Positions 34,291-43,547 of a DNA stretch of 64,000 nucleotides are shown in pieces. Every line of letters starts with the position of its first letter. The first letter of the stretch is position 1. The stretch is from positions 310,001 to 374,000 of the forward strand of contig NZ_JHBV01000016.1 in the NCBI RefSeq assembly GCF_000724545.1, given 5' to 3'. Below the pieces are notes generated by a model. That model searched no databases. It was given only the letters and a program-made list of their open reading frames with translations, and was not told where the DNA came from. Both the position numbers and the translations under genes were made by a program. The stretch comes from Aureispira sp. CCB-QB1. GTDB lineage: Bacteria; Bacteroidota; Bacteroidia; Chitinophagales; Saprospiraceae.

Positions 34291-35565
34291 TTACTCCTCA
34301 AAACCATGTTTCTTTTTTTTGTAACAAATGACTGCAAGGAATACTAATATTGTTAAAGATAATAATTGAAACGTCCATCGCCAATTACCAACTCGTTTTT
34401 CTGCTGCTTGGATAGGAACAACATTCGCCCATGCAATAAATGCATCTGCAATGGGTTCCATTCCTAGTACATATCTTTTCTCTTCATTAGAAGTATAAGC
34501 AACACCAAAACTCTCTATACAATTTCTCAAACCTACTGCTGTTTCTGTTTGGTTGTATAGTGCCATTATTCGTTGCCCTACTAATGATGCCGCTCCCCCT
34601 ATCTCTAAAATAATTGGTCCTGAATCAACATCTTCCATCCCTTTCTTTCCTTTAGGATATTCTCGAATCCCAGGCAAGCCAAAACGATAATCTAAAAATT
34701 GCTTTTGGTATTTTTCAAATTGTTTGCGAGCAAAAGTAGTATCTAAATCCAATAAGAAATTAAGCATTAAACTTTGTGATGACCCCTTAGCTCCTTCGAT
34801 CACTTCTCCTGTTTCAAAATCAACTTCATGAGGAATTAGTCCCGTTGTTGTATCCAAATGCTGTTCTACTTGTCGCAACCATTCTTCAACAAAGTTTTGA
34901 TAAATGGGAGTATCTAGTTGATTGTATAACCTCAACGATGCTATTGCAACAACATTATCAGCAGGCCAAGCCAAACCTTTGTAGGACTCCAAATAAGTTT
35001 TGCCGCTTGTTTTATATGCCGTATAAATCTGCTTTGATTGTTCTTTGAATTGTTCATACTGTTCAGAAGGAGGATCTAAAGGGGCATGAAGTAACAACTT
35101 CTGACCCAACAAGTAGTTTTTCCAGCCCAAGTAAAAAATACCACGTTTAGGAGTTAATGCATACGGAAAGTTCATTCGTGCATATTGACTATCCAGCTCG
35201 TCCAACACCCAATTTATTTTTTTGAGCCCCAAAACTCTTGTTGGGTGTGTAGAAGGGAGTTCTGCTATAAAATCTGCCCACGTTAAGCCATATAACACAT
35301 TGAGAAAAATAAATCCTTCAGGATATTTTTCCTGCGCTAACTTACCTCCTCCCTTTTCTAACATAGTTCCAAGGTAATTGAGTTGATAATGCACATCTTT
35401 ATTAATCCCCTCTGTATAAGTTGGCTGATAAAACAACCGAACATTAAGGTAAATTAACAATAGGCATACTAAAAAGATTAGTAGGTAAAGTATAAAACTA
35501 ACGACAAGCTTTAACATGCCTTTAAAAAAGTGCATCAATGACTGAATTTTACGGAGATGTTTCAT
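34291..35565 (-). CDS. Hypothetical membrane protein, possible alpha/alpha-toroid domain between two transmembrane helices
   Basis: 424 residues. Transmembrane helices at about 15-42 and 396-415 enclose a large helical domain. Motifs YKGLAWPADNVVAIASLRLY, GLIPHEVDF, GSSQSLMLNFLLDLD and DVDSGPIILEIGGAAS are spaced as in (alpha/alpha)n-toroid enzymes of the linalool dehydratase-like and related groups, with several acidic residues that could be catalytic. Family membership is uncertain. Its start overlaps the stop of the upstream DUF3089 gene by 4 bp (ATGA), so the two are co-translated and probably work at the cell envelope. Confidence 0.7.
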   Translation of the reverse strand: MKHLRKIQSLMHFFKGMLKLVVSFILYLLIFLVCLLLIYLNVRLFYQPTYTEGINKDVHYQLNYLGTMLEKGGGKLAQEKYPEGFIFLNVLYGLTWADFIAELPSTHPTRVLGLKKINWVLDELDSQYARMNFPYALTPKRGIFYLGWKNYLLGQKLLLHAPLDPPSEQYEQFKEQSKQIYTAYKTSGKTYLESYKGLAWPADNVVAIASLRLYNQLDTPIYQNFVEEWLRQVEQHLDTTTGLIPHEVDFETGEVIEGAKGSSQSLMLNFLLDLDTTFARKQFEKYQKQFLDYRFGLPGIREYPKGKKGMEDVDSGPIILEIGGAASLVGQRIMALYNQTETAVGLRNCIESFGVAYTSNEEKRYVLGMEPIADAFIAWANVVPIQAAEKRVGNWRWTFQLLSLTILVFLAVICYKKKKHGFEE

Positions 35566-36629
35566 TCTTGCAAATTAAGTCTCGATTGAGCTTCTGAGTG
35601 ACGTTTGCTCTGTTCATAAGCTTGGATTCTATCTCTTGCATTTTCTCTAATATTCTGAAAAAAGAAACTATAATCGTACAAGTGATAATTTCCTTTTCCC
35701 ATTGGCATTTGCAACGTAGACTGATTGGCTGGAGGCGTAATTTTCAAAGCATCATTTTCTATTTTTGCATCACAATAATCTAAAATAATTTCATCTATTT
35801 TTGTCTTTTTGTTGGGTTGTAGCGCCCCTAAATTTTCTGTTTTGGAAACGTATGTCGTATCTAGATTCCAAGACAAAGGATTGACACACACAATCGGTTC
35901 TCCTTCTCCAATTTTTTCAACCAAACTCAATTTGGGATTCCCACTTTCCGTGTTCCACGAAACAAGGCAGCCCGTTTGGGTTGCCGTAGAACAAACGCCA
36001 ATGGGTAAACTTTCCTTTACATAATGTTCTTTGATGGGCCAACCTAGTACATAGGCAACGATCAATTTGGATTTTATCAAAGAATCTTGCAATACTTCTG
36101 CTAACAAGCGTTGACTGTGGTAAGAACCTTGACTATGAGCAGCTAAAATAAAAGGTCTACCTTCGTTCAGGTGTTCTATATAATAGTAAAACGCTTTTCG
36201 AACATCTTGATAAGCTACTTCCAAAGCTTTTTTGCCATTCTCTTTTTTATCAACAAAAGAATAAAAAATAGCTTGTCGGTACTTCGGTATAAACATTCTA
36301 CAATCTTTATAAAATGTGGCAGCTTGATAATTTAACGGCAATACCCTCGTCCTCCAATTAACATGCTCATCGTCCAACGCTTGATTCCATCCTTTGCCTG
36401 TAATATATGTGGTAGGGTGCACATAAAATACATCTGTTGTTTTATCTTCTCCTCTTAGATGGGGTTTGTGCCAATTGTTATGATCCGAATAATCGGGCGC
36501 TGGCGGAACCTTCTCCGTCTGAAACTTAACTGGTGGTTTGATAAACACCATCAACGACAAACGACTGCAAGAAGTTAACAAGGTGCAGTTGATTATTAGT
36601 ATAGATAATTTTAAGAGACTAGTTTTCAT
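35562..36629 (-). CDS. DUF3089 lipoprotein, alpha/beta-hydrolase-like
   Basis: 355 residues. Lipoprotein signal LLTSC (Cys21). DUF3089 features: TTDVFYVHPTTY, WNQALDDEHVNW, CRMFIPKYRQAI, and the nucleophile elbow AAHSQGSY with Ser166. Proteins of this family are predicted serine hydrolases (esterase or lipase type) and substrates are unknown. First gene of an operon with the membrane protein at 34291-35565. The 326 bp upstream (36630-36955) separate it from a divergent gene and hold no gene. Confidence 0.85.
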   Translation of the reverse strand: MKTSLLKLSILIINCTLLTSCSRLSLMVFIKPPVKFQTEKVPPAPDYSDHNNWHKPHLRGEDKTTDVFYVHPTTYITGKGWNQALDDEHVNWRTRVLPLNYQAATFYKDCRMFIPKYRQAIFYSFVDKKENGKKALEVAYQDVRKAFYYYIEHLNEGRPFILAAHSQGSYHSQRLLAEVLQDSLIKSKLIVAYVLGWPIKEHYVKESLPIGVCSTATQTGCLVSWNTESGNPKLSLVEKIGEGEPIVCVNPLSWNLDTTYVSKTENLGALQPNKKTKIDEIILDYCDAKIENDALKITPPANQSTLQMPMGKGNYHLYDYSFFFQNIRENARDRIQAYEQSKRHSEAQSRLNLQE

Positions 36630-36955
36630 CGTTGGTATATTTTGATTAGAAGAAGGTAAGATATTTATTATTATTTTTTTTTATTTTAACAATTTTTAAT
36701 TCTATCTAGTTTATCACAAGAGTTTTAACTGTTTCATCAATCTAATTAACCAACTTCCTGCACTAAGGATCATCCCCCATAGATTTTATGTAAAAAAATA
36801 CTATAGCGCACCATATAACCCTATTTGCGATAATCATTGCTATATCTAAAATAAATTTAGTTGAGAAAAGTCAATTATTTTTTGTACCTTTCCGAGTGTA
36901 TATTTTTTTAAGAATTCACTTTGTTTTGTTGTCAACAAATTAACTTCCTTCCAAT
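36630..36955. other. Divergent intergenic region
   Basis: 326 AT-rich bases between divergent genes. It must contain promoters for both sides. A TATTTTTTG box at about 36867-36875 resembles the Bacteroidota -7 element (TAnnTTTG) for the plus-strand gene. No gene is seen. Confidence 0.35.
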
Positions 36956-38020
36956 ATGAGTTTCCATTCTGCATTTGATGCTTTTGTTCGTTCTTGCAAA
37001 CAATACCAAAAACAGGTTGATGAAAAAGGACTTCATTTTAATGAGCCTTATCAATCCATCTATTTGGATATTAATAAAGTATTAAAGATTCATACCGAAC
37101 AGAAACTTGAATTAGAAGCCATGGCAGCAGGGGAACAAAGCGCTCCTGGTTTTCCTACCTTGACACCTGCTAGAAGGGAGTATTATGAGCTAGAAGCAGA
37201 GGTTCCTTCTTTTTTGGCTAATGGAGGTACAGCATATTACTACCTGCAACGTTACAAAATCGCCTGTACCTACTTGGTCAAAACGTTTAGTTATTCGACT
37301 TATAAAGGTGACTGGGAAAAAATGCGTCATTTGGGAAGCTGGTTAGCAGCTATTTATAACCAACAACAACAAAGCAACTCTAAAGACTCTTTAGAAAATA
37401 GCTTGGAAATCATTAAAGATTTAGGTGACTTTGATAATTTGGATATCAAAGAATTGCAACGCTTGGAGGAAGAGGTTCGCAATATTCAAGCTTTATTGGT
37501 AGAAAACTCTAACCTACAAGAAGAGTTGACAGCTGAGGATGCCAAGTTGTTGCAAGAAGCTGCAGATTATATCAAAACCAAAGAAGATGTATTAAAAGGA
37601 CTGCCTGAAATAGATGATAGTTTTAAATACGACGAACCGCCTGTGATCGAAGTGGTTGCTTATCGTTGTAAACAACTAACTGTTTTGCTTGACCATTTTC
37701 ATGAAAACCACCCTAAAGAAACGCTTGTCACCGAACTAACAGCCTTCAAACAAGAATTGCGAGATAGCTTTGATTTGCACGTTGGCATTTGTGCTGATAT
37801 TTACAATTCGCTTATCGATGCCTTGGGATCATTACAATCGTTAGACATTAAAAAGCTTTGTACAATACTCCACAAGGGATTAGAACAATTTCTGAACGAA
37901 GAATTTTTGTACGAACGTTATGGTTCTACAATCTCCGTGAATCACATTGTCGCTACCCAAGGTATCCCCGATACGATTCACTTGGAAGTCTTATTACTAA
38001 TCGCTATAGGGGCTATTTAA
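36956..38020 (+). CDS. Hypothetical helical/coiled-coil protein
   Basis: 354 residues; not recognised. No signal peptide or membrane helix. Long charged helices (about 150-230, rich in Glu, Leu and Lys) suggest a coiled coil. The first 60 residues carry FDAFVRSCKQYQKQVDEKG and a FNEPYQSIYLDINKVLKIH segment. It stands alone, convergent with the porin gene 25 bp downstream. No function can be assigned. Confidence 0.65.
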   Translation: MSFHSAFDAFVRSCKQYQKQVDEKGLHFNEPYQSIYLDINKVLKIHTEQKLELEAMAAGEQSAPGFPTLTPARREYYELEAEVPSFLANGGTAYYYLQRYKIACTYLVKTFSYSTYKGDWEKMRHLGSWLAAIYNQQQQSNSKDSLENSLEIIKDLGDFDNLDIKELQRLEEEVRNIQALLVENSNLQEELTAEDAKLLQEAADYIKTKEDVLKGLPEIDDSFKYDEPPVIEVVAYRCKQLTVLLDHFHENHPKETLVTELTAFKQELRDSFDLHVGICADIYNSLIDALGSLQSLDIKKLCTILHKGLEQFLNEEFLYERYGSTISVNHIVATQGIPDTIHLEVLLLIAIGAI

Positions 38021-38045
38021 ATAAGAAGTCGTTCAACAATGGGTT

Positions 38046-39986
38046 CTAATCAAACAAACGCCAAGAAATGCCAAAACGCACCACAAAATTTGTCACAGGA
38101 TGACGATAGGCAGTTGCATAATTTCGTTCGTAAACAAAATACAGCAAATTTTCAGCCCGTGCAAAAAATCGGAATTGCCAAATTCGGAAACTAGCATAAA
38201 AATCTAAACGAGGATCAATGCTTGTTGTAAAACTGTTTTGATTGTAAAAAGCCCCTGTTAGAGGAGCGTATCCATCTGCCTTATAAGGCGTATGATAATA
38301 AAACAAAACTCCAACTTTTGCCAACATCGCACGTTTAAATATATAACTTTGGAAATACAAATTATGCTTTAGCAACAGCTCTGGCAATCGAACATACTCT
38401 TCCCCTGCCAAAACAGGCTGCCAAATGACTTGATTGTCTAAGTTCAACTTCCAAATTCTAAAATTCCCCTGTGCTTTTACTTGTAAAATATTGACAGATT
38501 CTGTCGCTTGATGTACCTGACTAGAGTCATAATAAATCCAATTGCTCAAGGTGTGATTGAGTACCTCGCCTTTAAAATCTAATCCCCAGTTTTTCCGATC
38601 TAACTTGTAAGTATAAGTTCCTCCAAAATTAATTTCTTGAACCTGTTTGAATAATAAATTATTATCCCAAATTTGATCCCAAGATACATACAGTTGTCGA
38701 TCTATCAAACTAGGCTGGTAGCGCTGAAACAAGGCACTCCCTTCTAAATAACCCAATACCCCCAAGTCATATCCAACACGACCTTTAGCAAAAAAGTCCA
38801 ACTGTCTTTCTGCCCAAGTCAAACGCCCTTCTAACCTATATTTAAATTTAAACTGAGGATTGTTTTGGGCAATCAGCCCGGCTGTTATATTGTGAATATC
38901 AAACGTGATTGGCTCTTGATATACAGCATTCCAACTATGGCGGACATAGGCTTTTACCCAAAGTGGTGCTGAAGTAAGACTACCTCCCAATGCTTGCCTA
39001 AAACTCAATTCGTTTTCTAATAATTGATGCCTTATAAACTGCCTTATGCCTCTAGGATTGACATAAGCGATTCCATAGATTGCGCCATTGGTTGGAGGCA
39101 ATTTATCAAAAAATTTATATCGGTTAAATTGGTAGGTTATTCGATGACTCCACTCATTTGTAGCAGCTGTTTTAGCTTTTATAGAGTCTGTTTTATTGTT
39201 GTACAAAAAATGCGTATAACTAACTTCGGTAAGGTTATATTGTGTTTGAGCGGTTGTACTGTTAACATTGACATTTGCCAAAAAATCTGTTCCTAAACCA
39301 ATAACAGTATCTTGCAATACACCTCCATTATTTTCATGTTTAATGGCATTGGTAAAAAAGTTGAGATAACCATGGTACTTAAAGTCATTGGAAAAAAAAC
39401 GAAGGGTTGCCCCTACATTTTGATTTCGTAGTCGTTGATGGCTAAAAAAACCTGTTTGGTTCGCCAAACTATATTGTAATGCTAGATAAAAATTTTCGCT
39501 AAATTTATGGGCAAAATCTGCTTTTACAAAGTTGTTCTTTTGATTTATTTGCGAATAATACAAATCTGTATAAGGGCGGTTATCTTTTATTTGATAATAC
39601 TTTATATCGTTGCGTCCTAATTGATATAACTTAAATTGGTCTAAGCCCACTCTAAATCCTCCTTTTAGTTCAGGCTGATAGACTAGATCAAAACTTGGTG
39701 TTGCCAACAACCCTGTTAAACTTACGTACCATTTTCTTTCGTTCCAAGTTGCATTTACCTCTTCAAATTCATATAAACTTGAATCTACTAGTAGTCTTTC
39801 CGTAGGATTGGATAAGTAAGTGTAATAAACCTTTGTGGTATCTCCTATAATTTTTATTTTCTTACTCTTTCTAGAAGCAACTCTCTGCTGTGCTTGCAAA
39901 TCAGACGTTTCAGCAAATAGACCAATGAAGCAAATCAACCTGAGTATTAATCTACCTTTGGTTATATAATCGTTATAATTGACCAA
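38046..39986 (-). CDS. Putative outer-membrane porin (Porin_10-like)
   Basis: 646 residues from a TTG start; no ATG precedes the signal peptide (hydrophobic LILRLICFIGLFA, cleavage near LQAQ). The mature protein is rich in alternating aromatic strands and ends in VVRFGISWRLFD, a typical barrel C-terminus with terminal aromatic residue. Length and motifs (YYTYLSNPTERLLVDSSLY, NVGATLRFFSNDFKYHGYLN) match the 'putative porin' group of Bacteroidota. Likely a 20-plus-strand barrel for small solutes. Single gene; a MITE-like element lies upstream. Confidence 0.85.
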   Translation of the reverse strand: MVNYNDYITKGRLILRLICFIGLFAETSDLQAQQRVASRKSKKIKIIGDTTKVYYTYLSNPTERLLVDSSLYEFEEVNATWNERKWYVSLTGLLATPSFDLVYQPELKGGFRVGLDQFKLYQLGRNDIKYYQIKDNRPYTDLYYSQINQKNNFVKADFAHKFSENFYLALQYSLANQTGFFSHQRLRNQNVGATLRFFSNDFKYHGYLNFFTNAIKHENNGGVLQDTVIGLGTDFLANVNVNSTTAQTQYNLTEVSYTHFLYNNKTDSIKAKTAATNEWSHRITYQFNRYKFFDKLPPTNGAIYGIAYVNPRGIRQFIRHQLLENELSFRQALGGSLTSAPLWVKAYVRHSWNAVYQEPITFDIHNITAGLIAQNNPQFKFKYRLEGRLTWAERQLDFFAKGRVGYDLGVLGYLEGSALFQRYQPSLIDRQLYVSWDQIWDNNLLFKQVQEINFGGTYTYKLDRKNWGLDFKGEVLNHTLSNWIYYDSSQVHQATESVNILQVKAQGNFRIWKLNLDNQVIWQPVLAGEEYVRLPELLLKHNLYFQSYIFKRAMLAKVGVLFYYHTPYKADGYAPLTGAFYNQNSFTTSIDPRLDFYASFRIWQFRFFARAENLLYFVYERNYATAYRHPVTNFVVRFGISWRLFD

Positions 39987-40128
39987 TGTAATTTAAATTT
40001 ATAGTTAGGACTCAAATTCCAAAATTACACAGTTTTCAAGAAAGTTCAGCTTTTTTCGGAAATAGCTAACATTACTTTATTAGATTTTAACATTACATTC
40101 CTAATAATTAATAGTTGGTTATGTTGCT

Positions 40129-40308
40129 TAGTAGTTCGTTGATTAGTTCGCTACGCTCATGAGGGCGCAAGCTTAGTTTTTTACTTTTTTACCAAAAAGA
40201 CAAAAAAGCACATTTATATTAGTTTGATAATCAATTTTTTAACGAAAAACACAATAAAGCTATAACTTGTTAATTATCAAGCTAATAAGGTTTTTTAACG
40301 AACTTTTG
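40129..40308. mobile_element. MITE-like dispersed element, copy 2
   Basis: About 180 bp. The first 105 bp are identical to the copy at 14024-14224 except one base. It begins TAGTAGTTCGTTGA and ends TTAACGAACTTTTG. The internal inverted repeat is 40217-40233 with 40271-40287 (two mismatches). Possible target duplication GTTGCT at 40123-40128 and 40309-40314. It is about 20 bp shorter than copy 1 near the 3' end. Non-coding. Confidence 0.68.
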
Positions 40309-40358
40309 GTTGCTAGTCTATGTTTTTTACAAACTAGTGTATAACTTTAGTAAAAAAA

Positions 40359-40385
40359 AGCGAAGCCTTTCTAGAAGACTTCGCT
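40359..40385 (-). terminator. Intrinsic terminator for the 40445-40996 gene
   Basis: AGCGAAG (40359-40365) and CTTCGCT (40379-40385) form a 7-bp stem with a 13-base loop. On the minus strand a run of eight T follows. Confidence 0.8.
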
Positions 40386-40444
40386 ATCAAGTTTTATTTA
40401 TAATTGGTTCGTTTGCTTTGTTTAATGCTATTCTCTGTTAGAAT

Positions 40445-40996
40445 CTAAAACGCATAGCGTGCTGTAATAGCAGCCTCGTCGTACCAGACGCCCAAGTACT
40501 CAAAAAAGTGGAAACTAGGCTTTATATCTGCTTGCAAGGTTAATGGAATTTTCTCAAAAGTATACTCAACACCTGCAACAAAATCAAGCCCTGTTAAAAC
40601 ATAGGGTCGAGTATCATCATCAAAATAAGGATGATCTACATAGCCTCCCCATACACCGACATGTCCACCACCACCAATAAACCAATTAAACCCTCTTACC
40701 CTTCCTATGGGAAAATGCCATTCGAATAAAGCGGTAAGGTTAACGCCTGGTGTAGTATTCCAATGTCCATAAGCATATCCTCTTGGGACAGGACCTCTTC
40801 TATAAGGTCCAAAATAGCGGCTGGTTACTAAGCCTTCAAATGCGACACGCTCTGCAAAAAAATGCTTTAAAGAAAATCCATAGCTAGGTCCTAATCGACC
40901 ACCTATTGACGTATTGTAATTTTTTTGGGCATGCGCCTGTTCTGTACTCACTAACAATAAAATGGTAGCAAGCAATGTACTAATTGCATATTTCAT
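40445..40996 (-). CDS. Small outer-membrane beta-barrel protein, hypothetical
   Basis: 183 residues with a clear Sec signal peptide (cleavage after EQAHA). The mature part is Gly/Tyr/Phe-rich with alternating strands (GGRLGPSYGFSLKHFF, FNWFIGGGGHVGVWGGY) and ends in ARYAF, a C-terminal aromatic barrel signature. An 8-strand OmpA/OmpW-like barrel is likely. Monocistronic with a strong terminator. Confidence 0.75.
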   Translation of the reverse strand: MKYAISTLLATILLLVSTEQAHAQKNYNTSIGGRLGPSYGFSLKHFFAERVAFEGLVTSRYFGPYRRGPVPRGYAYGHWNTTPGVNLTALFEWHFPIGRVRGFNWFIGGGGHVGVWGGYVDHPYFDDDTRPYVLTGLDFVAGVEYTFEKIPLTLQADIKPSFHFFEYLGVWYDEAAITARYAF

Positions 40997-41180
40997 AAAC
41001 TAAAAATTTGTTTTGTTCTATGAACGATTATTATCTATAAATTCGTGTGTTTGGATGTATAATTTTATCATTAAAAATTATACTGATAACAATCATCACT
41101 GAGTATCTGATTAGACCTGTAAATAAAACACTTTTTTAGTCTTTTTGTTTAAAATCAAAAGTTTTTTTTAATGACAGCAG

Positions 41181-42665
41181 TTATCTATCCGCTCTAAAAC
41201 GACCTTCTTTTTTGAGTCTCTCTACCTCCTTATTGGCAATTGAAACATAGGAAGCATCTATCTTATCAGCCTGTTCTTTTGACATCAATGCACGAGTGGC
41301 CACTAAACGTGCTAAATCTTTTTCTTCAAGTCTTTTTTCTTCGTTTGGTTGAGCATTATAATGTCTTATAATAGCATTAAATTCTTCCATCATTCCTACG
41401 GTTGCCTTCCTTTTAGGAAACTTTTTAGGTTGAGCTTTAGGTGATGGATAAGCCTCTGGGAATGGCTTTGGACTTGGTGGTGGTGGTGGCGCTAGCGGAG
41501 TTGGAGGGCAAGGTGGTGGTGGTGGCGGCGGTGGAATGTCTCCATTAGCAGCCATACTAATTCGTACTTTATTATCTTGATCTAAATACACCAATGTTCC
41601 TTCAGGAAGAGGTTTTAGTTCCTTCGATTGATCTTGCATTGGTGGCGGTGGTGGCAACATACGCTTCTTTTCCTCAGTTAAGGTATTATAAGATTTATAT
41701 ACCTTCTGATCCTTGTTTCTAGAAATTACAAAGGTTGCATGTTGAAAATACATCTCTTTCAACTCTAGTTCTTTTTTTATCTCCGTTTTACTTGGAGTTA
41801 TTTGGGCTTCTACTTTGTTGCTAAACAAAACTAGTAACCCACAAAATAGCGGTATGGTCATTGAAGCAAGGGAATACGCCTTTAACCATGAAGTGTTTTT
41901 TGTCATCATTGTTAAACGTTTTTTAGTTGATAAAAAATTAAAATTACTGGTTAGTGATACAGATTGTTTTTGTGCTATTTTATCTAGTAAAAGATGTTGG
42001 TAGGAGGCTATTGTGGGGAACTCTTGAATCACTTGGCTGTCTGCTAAAAATTCGTGATTGAGTTGAATTGCTTTTTTATACAGTATTAAAATAGGATTAA
42101 ACCAAAAGAATACTTGAAGCACTTCTACCACTAGTACATCTATGGAATGCCATTGACGCACATGAGCGAGTTCGTGTAAGTACAACTCTTCTTCTATCTT
42201 TCCCATCCGATATAACTCTTCAGAAACAAAGATGTATCGACCAAACGTATATGGCAGATTATTCCCATGCAACAAAACTAATTGGGCACCTCTAAAATTT
42301 ACCTGCTGGTGCTTTTTAATTGTTTGCCACAAATTATTCAAGTGATAGCTCAACCGAATCATCAAAATAAATACAACTATGCCATACCCCATTGTCAGAT
42401 AATACATCCAATTCCAACTTTTTTCTTGAGGTACATGATTCGCTGTCATTATATTTTCATCGAACAAGTACACAGGTATAGACTCTATTTCTGAAACAAT
42501 TACAGTGTATTCAATACTAATAAGTGGTACTATAAAAGAATACAGCAATCCAAATAACAAAAACCACCGATTAAATACAGCCATTTTTTCTCGTTCTAAA
42601 AACAATCGATAGCCCCCTAAAATAAGTCCTAGGCACAATCCTGATTTTAAAATATAAAGCATCAT
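41181..42665 (-). CDS. BlaR1/MecR1-like M56 membrane metallopeptidase with proline-rich tail
   Basis: 494 residues. Transmembrane helices at about 1-20, 30-50, 88-106 and 262-282. Zinc-peptidase motif HELAH (164-168) with NHEFLAD supplying Glu205 as third ligand, as in M56 peptidases that cleave BlaI-type repressors. After the fourth helix there is no penicillin-binding sensor domain. The C-terminal 210 residues instead hold a low-complexity proline-rich region (several PPPPPP runs, about 345-415) and a basic helical end. Its start overlaps the end of the blaI gene by 4 bp. The inducing signal is unknown and need not be a beta-lactam. Confidence 0.9.
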   Translation of the reverse strand: MMLYILKSGLCLGLILGGYRLFLEREKMAVFNRWFLLFGLLYSFIVPLISIEYTVIVSEIESIPVYLFDENIMTANHVPQEKSWNWMYYLTMGYGIVVFILMIRLSYHLNNLWQTIKKHQQVNFRGAQLVLLHGNNLPYTFGRYIFVSEELYRMGKIEEELYLHELAHVRQWHSIDVLVVEVLQVFFWFNPILILYKKAIQLNHEFLADSQVIQEFPTIASYQHLLLDKIAQKQSVSLTSNFNFLSTKKRLTMMTKNTSWLKAYSLASMTIPLFCGLLVLFSNKVEAQITPSKTEIKKELELKEMYFQHATFVISRNKDQKVYKSYNTLTEEKKRMLPPPPPMQDQSKELKPLPEGTLVYLDQDNKVRISMAANGDIPPPPPPPPCPPTPLAPPPPPSPKPFPEAYPSPKAQPKKFPKRKATVGMMEEFNAIIRHYNAQPNEEKRLEEKDLARLVATRALMSKEQADKIDASYVSIANKEVERLKKEGRFRADR

Positions 42666-43033
42666 TCGTCTTTCTTTTTAATCTCTTCATCAATGACTGC
42701 TCTTAAGGCTTCCAATTCGTCTTTTGTCAAATCTGTTGATTGTGTAAAAAAAGAAGCAAATCGACTGGCAGAGTTTCCAAAAAAATTTTGAAGCAAGCCT
42801 CTAAAGTGCTTTCCAAAATAATCCGACTTACTAACTAGAGGATAGTACTTTCTAGACTTTCCAAACGTTTTATAATCTATAAATCCTTTGTCTCGAATTC
42901 TCTTTAGCAAAGTAGCTATAGTTGTTGTTGCTGGCTTAGGCTCCTCATAGGCTTCTAGAATGTCTTTCATAAACGCATTTTCCAATCGCCAAATATGCTG
43001 CATTAGTTCTTCTTCTGTCTTTGATAATTTCAT
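42662..43033 (-). CDS. BlaI/MecI/CopY family transcriptional repressor
   Basis: 123 residues, usual length. Winged helix-turn-helix N-terminus (KLSKTEEELMQHIWRLENAF, ATTTIATLLKRIRDKGFIDY, GKSRKYYPLVSK) and a C-terminal dimerisation helix region (TKDELEALRAVIDEE). It is translated just ahead of its partner peptidase. Two perfect TCTACA-N2-TGTAGA palindromes at 43152-43165 and 43180-43193 match the TACA/TGTA operator dyad of this family, so autoregulation of the pair is well supported. Confidence 0.94.
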   Translation of the reverse strand: MKLSKTEEELMQHIWRLENAFMKDILEAYEEPKPATTTIATLLKRIRDKGFIDYKTFGKSRKYYPLVSKSDYFGKHFRGLLQNFFGNSASRFASFFTQSTDLTKDELEALRAVIDEEIKKKDE

Positions 43034-43058
43034 AACTAGTTGTTCTTATTCTATAATT

Positions 43059-43099
43059 TAGTAGTTAGCTGCGCTGCTACTTCGTGGTCGTTGATTTTT
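43059..43099. repeat. Short dispersed hairpin repeat
   Basis: About 41 bp: GTAG-TT-AGC-TGC-GCTGCTAC fold-back followed by TTCGTGGTCGTTGATTTTT. Sister copy at 34194-34234. It lies in the leader between the BlaI operators and blaI. Confidence 0.6.
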
Positions 43100-43151
43100 C
43101 ACGAAGTATTGATTAAGTATCGTAATTGTTCCTTCTCATTTCAAAACTTAC

Positions 43152-43165
43152 TCTACAAATGTAGA
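43152..43165. promoter_or_regulatory. BlaI-type operator 1
   Basis: TCTACA-AA-TGTAGA, a perfect 6-bp dyad containing the TACA/TGTA core. It lies 119 bp upstream of the blaI start. Confidence 0.85.
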
Positions 43166-43179
43166 ATAAAAAATTTAAT

Positions 43180-43193
43180 TCTACAAGTGTAGA
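43180..43193. promoter_or_regulatory. BlaI-type operator 2
   Basis: TCTACA-AG-TGTAGA, the same dyad as operator 1, with centres 28 bp apart. A tandem pair is typical of bla/mec-type control regions. Confidence 0.85.
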
Positions 43194-43547
43194 GCTAAAA
43201 ATAACATTTCAACTAAAAAAAAGTCCCCAACCTCTAAATAAAACTCATGCATAGTATTAGGTTATTACAGCACTAACAAGCAATTAATTTTCAGTACATT
43301 ACCATAATTTAGATCTTTTTATATTCTATGAAAATAAATTCTTATTTTTCTAATGATCAGACTTTTACAACAGTAAAGACACTAAGCCTACATTACTGAT
43401 AATCAATACTATGAAACTTTCACAAAAAGTAATATGAGGTCAAAATAAAAAAACAAATAAGATAGGGAACTAAATAAACTTATTCTTAGTTTAAAAAACA
43501 AACTAAGCAAAAAATAACTTTTAAATAGACAACAAAATCAACACATT
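43194..43547. other. Divergent intergenic region upstream of the SPFH gene
   Basis: About 350 AT-rich bases without a gene. It must carry the promoter of the SPFH-NAD-kinase-like pair; no clear box was recognised. Confidence 0.35.

Noticed and set aside
41181-42665. Beta-lactam resistance locus
   Set aside because: No beta-lactamase or PBP gene is adjacent and the peptidase lacks a penicillin-binding sensor domain.
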